Of a stretch of DNA of 64,000 bases, positions 60,379 to 64,000 are shown piece by piece (position 1 is the first letter of the stretch; each line of letters starts with the position of its first letter). Position numbers and translations under genes: made by a program. Location of the stretch: the NCBI RefSeq assembly GCF_029522115.1, contig NZ_JAKWFK010000015.1, forward strand, positions 62,001-126,000, written 5' to 3'. This DNA is from Trinickia sp. Y13. GTDB lineage: Bacteria; Pseudomonadota; Gammaproteobacteria; Burkholderiales; Burkholderiaceae. The notes under the pieces are model-generated. The model was not told where the DNA came from, did not search any database, and saw nothing but the letters and a program-made list of their open reading frames with translations.

Positions 60379-61695
60379 TTACCGCGACCCTTGCGCCGCG
60401 AGCCGCCCATTCTCCGCTATCCCCTTCACCCGGCTCACCGATGCCAGCGCGGCAAGGCTAATCATCGCCGTCGCCATGACATAAAAGCTCGGTGCGCTCC
60501 GATTCGCCGTCGCACTGATCAACCACGTCACGATCACGGGCGTGAACCCGCCGAACACCGTCACGCCCACGTTATACGCGACCGACATGCCAGTGGAGCG
60601 CGTCGCCGTCGGAAACACCTCCGACATCAACGCGGGCAACGCCCCGAAATAAATCGACTTCAACAGCGCGAGCCAAGCAACGAGCGCGAAGAGCGTCAGC
60701 GTGGACAGATGATCGAGCGTGTACGAGAAAGCGGGATACGCGGTGACGACGAAGAGCAGTGCGACAGCCGTCATCTGCGCGAGTCTGCCGATGCGATCCG
60801 ACAGGTATCCGGCAACAGGCGTCACGCACGTGAGGATGACGCCGCCGATCATCGTCGCCGCGAAGCTGGTCTGCGCAGGCAGATGCAACTCGCGGATCGC
60901 GAAGGTGGGCACGTACTGCAGCAGGTAATTGACCGACGTCGATACGGCTAGCGCCCCGGTTGCGACCAGCATCATGCGCTTTTGCGTGGCGAAGACGTCG
61001 CGCACGGGCGTTTCCGTGCGCACCGCTTCGGTGAAGTCGGAGGCATCTTCGAGAAAGCGGCGCAGATACAATCCCACCGGGCCGATCAGCAAGCCCAAGA
61101 AGAACGGCACGCGCCAGCCCCAAGCGTCGAGCGCTTCGTGGCTCAGCCATCGACTGAGCGCGAAGCCGCACGTTGCCGCCATCAGCGTCGACAAGCCCTG
61201 CGTCGCAAACTGCCAACTCGCGAGGAAGCCGCGCCGGTGCGGGGCATGTTCGATCAACATCGCCGTCGATGCGCCGAACTCGCCACCCGCCGAGAAGCCT
61301 TGTATCAACCGCGCTGCAAAAACGCCGATTGGCGCAGCCAACCCAATCGTCGCGTAGCTCGGCATTAGCGCAATGATCGCCGTGCCCACCATCATGAGGC
61401 TGACCGACATCATCAAGGCGGCTTTGCGTCCACGCTTGTCGGCATAGGCGCCCAGCACGACGCCGCCGATCGGGCGGACGAGGTACGACGCGCCGAAAGT
61501 GCCGAACGTCAACAACAGCGACGCGGTTTGATCGGTGGTCGGGAAGAAGTGCCTGCCGATGTAGATCGCGAAGAATCCATAGATCGCGATGTCGAACCAT
61601 TCGAGTGCGTTGCCGGCTGATGTCGCAAAGACGATTTGCATGAGGCTCAATGGCTTGCGCGTGCTAGTACGCGAAGACGTGCGGGTGGGGTTCAT
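60379..61695 (-). CDS. MFS transporter, metabolite:H+ symporter (MHS) family
   Basis: A 438-residue permease with twelve helices. MHS-branch features are NALEWFDIAIYGFFAIYIG, LVRPIGGVVLGAYADKRGRK and RLIQGFSAGGEFGASTAML. Relatives carry proline/betaine, citrate or ketoglutarate. It lies about 90 bases downstream of a dipeptidase gene on the same strand, suggesting the two share a function in taking up a peptide or amido acid. Confidence 0.88.
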   Translation of the reverse strand: MNPTRTSSRTSTRKPLSLMQIVFATSAGNALEWFDIAIYGFFAIYIGRHFFPTTDQTASLLLTFGTFGASYLVRPIGGVVLGAYADKRGRKAALMMSVSLMMVGTAIIALMPSYATIGLAAPIGVFAARLIQGFSAGGEFGASTAMLIEHAPHRRGFLASWQFATQGLSTLMAATCGFALSRWLSHEALDAWGWRVPFFLGLLIGPVGLYLRRFLEDASDFTEAVRTETPVRDVFATQKRMMLVATGALAVSTSVNYLLQYVPTFAIRELHLPAQTSFAATMIGGVILTCVTPVAGYLSDRIGRLAQMTAVALLFVVTAYPAFSYTLDHLSTLTLFALVAWLALLKSIYFGALPALMSEVFPTATRSTGMSVAYNVGVTVFGGFTPVIVTWLISATANRSAPSFYVMATAMISLAALASVSRVKGIAENGRLAAQGSR

Positions 61696-61782
61696 CGCGA
61701 CCTCGATCGGTTGCTTGACGATGATGAAGACCGGCGTCGAGACACCTCGGCGCCGAAGTTGAGCGGGCGTGGCCGAATCGGC

Positions 61783-63249
61783 CTATTCGATAACTGAAGC
61801 ATGGGGCGCCGATGCTTCGCTGCTAGCGGTGCGTGCTTCGACGATGCGTCGCGCGTCTTCGCCGAGGTCCCACCAGATTCCCGCCATGACCCCGAGCGCC
61901 TCGCGGGCGACAGAGCCGAGCAGATGTTCGTTTGGTGCGTGTTGCGAGCATGCGGGGTATGAGTGTGGGATCCAAAGCGTCGGCAATCCGAGGGTGTCGG
62001 CAAAGACATCGTTCGGCACGGTGCCGCCGAGGTTCGGCAGCAACGCGGGTTTCTTGTCGGTCGTATTCGCAATCGAGCGCAGCGCCCAATCGACCCATGG
62101 GTCCTCGGGATCGAGGCGCGTGGCGGCCGCCGTGCGCGTCACGCACACTTGCACCTCGGTGAACCCGTGGCGGGCGAAATGCGCCGCCAGATGTTCCGCG
62201 ATATGCGCACTGTCGGTACCGACGACAAAGCGCAATTGACACGTTGCGCGCGCCACGGGCGGGATCGCATTGACGGGCGCATCGGGGTTGCCAGCCTTGA
62301 ATGCCAGCACTTCGAGCGTATTCCAAGCAATGACGCGCTCGGTCGGCGTCAAGCCCGGTTCGCCCCACTCGGGGTCGATTTCGGGCGCGTTGGCATCGCC
62401 GCCCAATTCGATATCGGCGAGGGCGCGGCGGACGGCATCGGAGACGGGCGGCGGACGCAATCCATCGACGACGATGGCGCCGCGTGTGTCGACGAGGCTA
62501 GCAATTGCATGCGCGAGCACGATCGCCGGGTTGCGCAACACCCCGCCCCAATTGCCGGAATGGTGTGCGCCTTCGCGCAGATCGACCGTCAAATCGAAGT
62601 TCACCCCGCCGCGCGAACCTAAAAACACCGTGGGGCGTTCGCCGCTGACACGCGGCCCGTCCGAAGCGATGAACACATCGGCGGCAAGCGCCGTGCTCTC
62701 TAGCGTGCAGATCTCGTTGAGGCCCGGCGAGCCGATCTCTTCGCCCATTTCGAAGATGACCTTCACGTTGTAGCCGAGCCTGCCGCCGCGCGCGTCGAGC
62801 ACTGCGCCGAGCGCCGCGAAATTGATCGAGTGTTGGCCCTTGTTGTCGGCGCTGCCGCGTCCGTACCAGCGATCGCCTTCCACCGTCACTCGCCATGGCG
62901 CGAGACCGGCGCGCCATTGTTCGTCGTAGCCGCGCACCACATCGCCATGGCCGTATGTCAGCACGGTCGGCAGGGATGGGTCCTCGATGCGTTCGGCGAT
63001 GAGAAACGGCGCACGCTCGGCGGTGGGATTGGCCGCGATCCGGTACGTAAAACCAAGCCGCGCGAGCGTCGGGGCTATTTCGTCGGCAAGGTACGCGTGG
63101 AGCGCATCCGCTTGAGACGGGTTCTGACTTTCAGTGCGAAAACCGATGCGGCGCGTCAAATCGTCGAGCAGTCGGCCGCTGTCGTACGCCTGCCTTGCGC
63201 GCTCGATTGCATCTGCGCGTCGGTTTTCGGTGAGCAGGCTCGCAGTCAT
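61783..63249 (-). CDS. M20-family metallodipeptidase
   Basis: A 488-residue di-zinc peptidase. The metal/catalytic motifs are TYGHGDVVRGYDEQW, YGRGSADNKGQHSINF and IFEMGEEIGSPGL. The lid/dimerisation domain is in the middle. The ATG at 63249 follows GAGGACATGCC; an in-frame start at 63294 is less likely. It is the first gene of a two-gene unit with the MHS transporter and is divergent from a LysR gene. Confidence 0.9.
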   Translation of the reverse strand: MTASLLTENRRADAIERARQAYDSGRLLDDLTRRIGFRTESQNPSQADALHAYLADEIAPTLARLGFTYRIAANPTAERAPFLIAERIEDPSLPTVLTYGHGDVVRGYDEQWRAGLAPWRVTVEGDRWYGRGSADNKGQHSINFAALGAVLDARGGRLGYNVKVIFEMGEEIGSPGLNEICTLESTALAADVFIASDGPRVSGERPTVFLGSRGGVNFDLTVDLREGAHHSGNWGGVLRNPAIVLAHAIASLVDTRGAIVVDGLRPPPVSDAVRRALADIELGGDANAPEIDPEWGEPGLTPTERVIAWNTLEVLAFKAGNPDAPVNAIPPVARATCQLRFVVGTDSAHIAEHLAAHFARHGFTEVQVCVTRTAAATRLDPEDPWVDWALRSIANTTDKKPALLPNLGGTVPNDVFADTLGLPTLWIPHSYPACSQHAPNEHLLGSVAREALGVMAGIWWDLGEDARRIVEARTASSEASAPHASVIE

Positions 63250-63366
63250 GGCATGTCCTCGGCTGGCTAATGACACCGAGGTTAGGAACGCCAAAAATTC
63301 GCAACAATTTCAATTTTGTCGATTAGGCTTGCCGAAAAGGCAACGCAATCTTTTGGAGTGAGACAC

Positions 63367-64000
63367 ATGCTGCACGGAATCGCCCTGCGCTACTTCGTCG
63401 AGGTCGCGCGCACGGGATCGCTCGCCGCCGCCTCCGAGCATCTGCACGTCGCCGTCTCAGCAATCAGCCGACAAATCGGCAAGCTCGAAGAAGATGTCGG
63501 CGCGCCGTTGTTCGAGCGGTTGCCGCGCGGCATGGTGCTGACCGAAGCGGGCGAATTGCTAGCCGAGCACGCCCGGCGCACGCTGCTCGAGGCCGACGCG
63601 GTGCTCGGCGACATTTCAGCGGGCAAGACGCGCGGCGGCCGGCTCGTGCGCATCGCATGCACGGAAGGTTTCACGCGCTCTTTCCTGCCCGCTGTGCTCG
63701 CACGGCATCGCGCCGTCGCACCGAATGCGCGCTATGCGTTGCGTTCGGGAACGCCCGCGCAGGTCGAGCATTGGGTGACCGTGGGCGAAGTCGATATAGG
63801 AGTGGCGTTTTCAAGCGGCAATACGCCTGCGCTCGATGTCGCGTATTCGATCGAGATGCCGGTGCGCGCGTTGCTTCACATCGGCCATCCGCTTGCAGCG
63901 CAAGCCTTGCTGACGCTGGCCGATTTGCAGGCCTATCCCGTCGCTCTGCTCGAGCGCGGCACGACGGTGCGCCAATTGTTCGATTTGTGTTGCTCGACGC
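63367..64000 (+). CDS. LysR-family regulator (3' truncated by window)
   Basis: The frame starts ATG at 63367 (MLHGIALRYFVEVARTGSLA) and stays open to the window end, about 211 codons. The helix-turn-helix reads AAASEHLHVAVSAISRQIGK, followed by LEEDVGAPLFERLPRGM. The effector domain starts RLVRIACTEGFTRSFLPAV. It is divergent from the dipeptidase-transporter unit and is its likely regulator. The 3' end lies outside the window. Confidence 0.92.
   Translation, partial: MLHGIALRYFVEVARTGSLAAASEHLHVAVSAISRQIGKLEEDVGAPLFERLPRGMVLTEAGELLAEHARRTLLEADAVLGDISAGKTRGGRLVRIACTEGFTRSFLPAVLARHRAVAPNARYALRSGTPAQVEHWVTVGEVDIGVAFSSGNTPALDVAYSIEMPVRALLHIGHPLAAQALLTLADLQAYPVALLERGTTVRQLFDLCCST

Overview
The window looks like a chromosome-1 segment of a Burkholderiaceae bacterium (Burkholderia, Paraburkholderia or Trinickia type). 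The evidence is the high GC content, the conserved order parA-parB-permease-atpIBEFHAGDC, the hemE-priA-putA block, and mnmE, yidC, yidD, rnpA and rpmH facing dnaA-dnaN-gyrB. No rRNA, tRNA or CRISPR array was seen.

Positions 1-36300 are housekeeping. They hold chromosome partitioning (partial parA, parB), an ion permease, the full F0F1 ATP synthase operon closed by a strong terminator, and an acyl-CoA synthetase. Next come a CoA-binding protein, a periplasmic cyclohexadienyl dehydratase (PheC-like), hemE, priA, the trifunctional PutA with a likely PutA operator, a LivK-type binding protein and a DUF3761 protein. A minus-strand block (mnmE, yidC, yidD, rnpA, rpmH) then meets the plus-strand dnaA-dnaN-gyrB block. 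An intergenic hairpin family with compensating stem changes lies inside and after the atp operon.

Positions 36300-46640 are an accessory, defence-type island. It starts with what looks like a decayed IS21-like end just after gyrB. It carries a secreted small protein, an AT-rich pair made of an Abi/UG-type reverse transcriptase and an AbiGi-like protein, and a tyrosine recombinase whose catalytic tyrosine is replaced by Asp. After these come a HerA-SIR2 pair (SIR2 frame broken) with an unrecognised 242-residue gene upstream, and a GSU2403-type nucleotidyltransferase behind a palindromic operator array. The RT plus AbiGi-like pair, and the three-gene unknown-SIR2-HerA operon, are the best candidates for an under-described antiphage system.

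Positions 47000-64000 are a mixed accessory/regulatory region. It contains a PAS-GGDEF cyclase, small membrane and stress proteins, LysR regulators paired with enzymes, a ParD-like/methionine aminopeptidase couple, an MFS transporter, a WYL-regulator relic, a YdeI-like protein, a YCII/DGPF protein and an SDR. It ends with a HipA-HipB pair in reversed gene order and a transporter-dipeptidase-LysR cluster cut by the window end.
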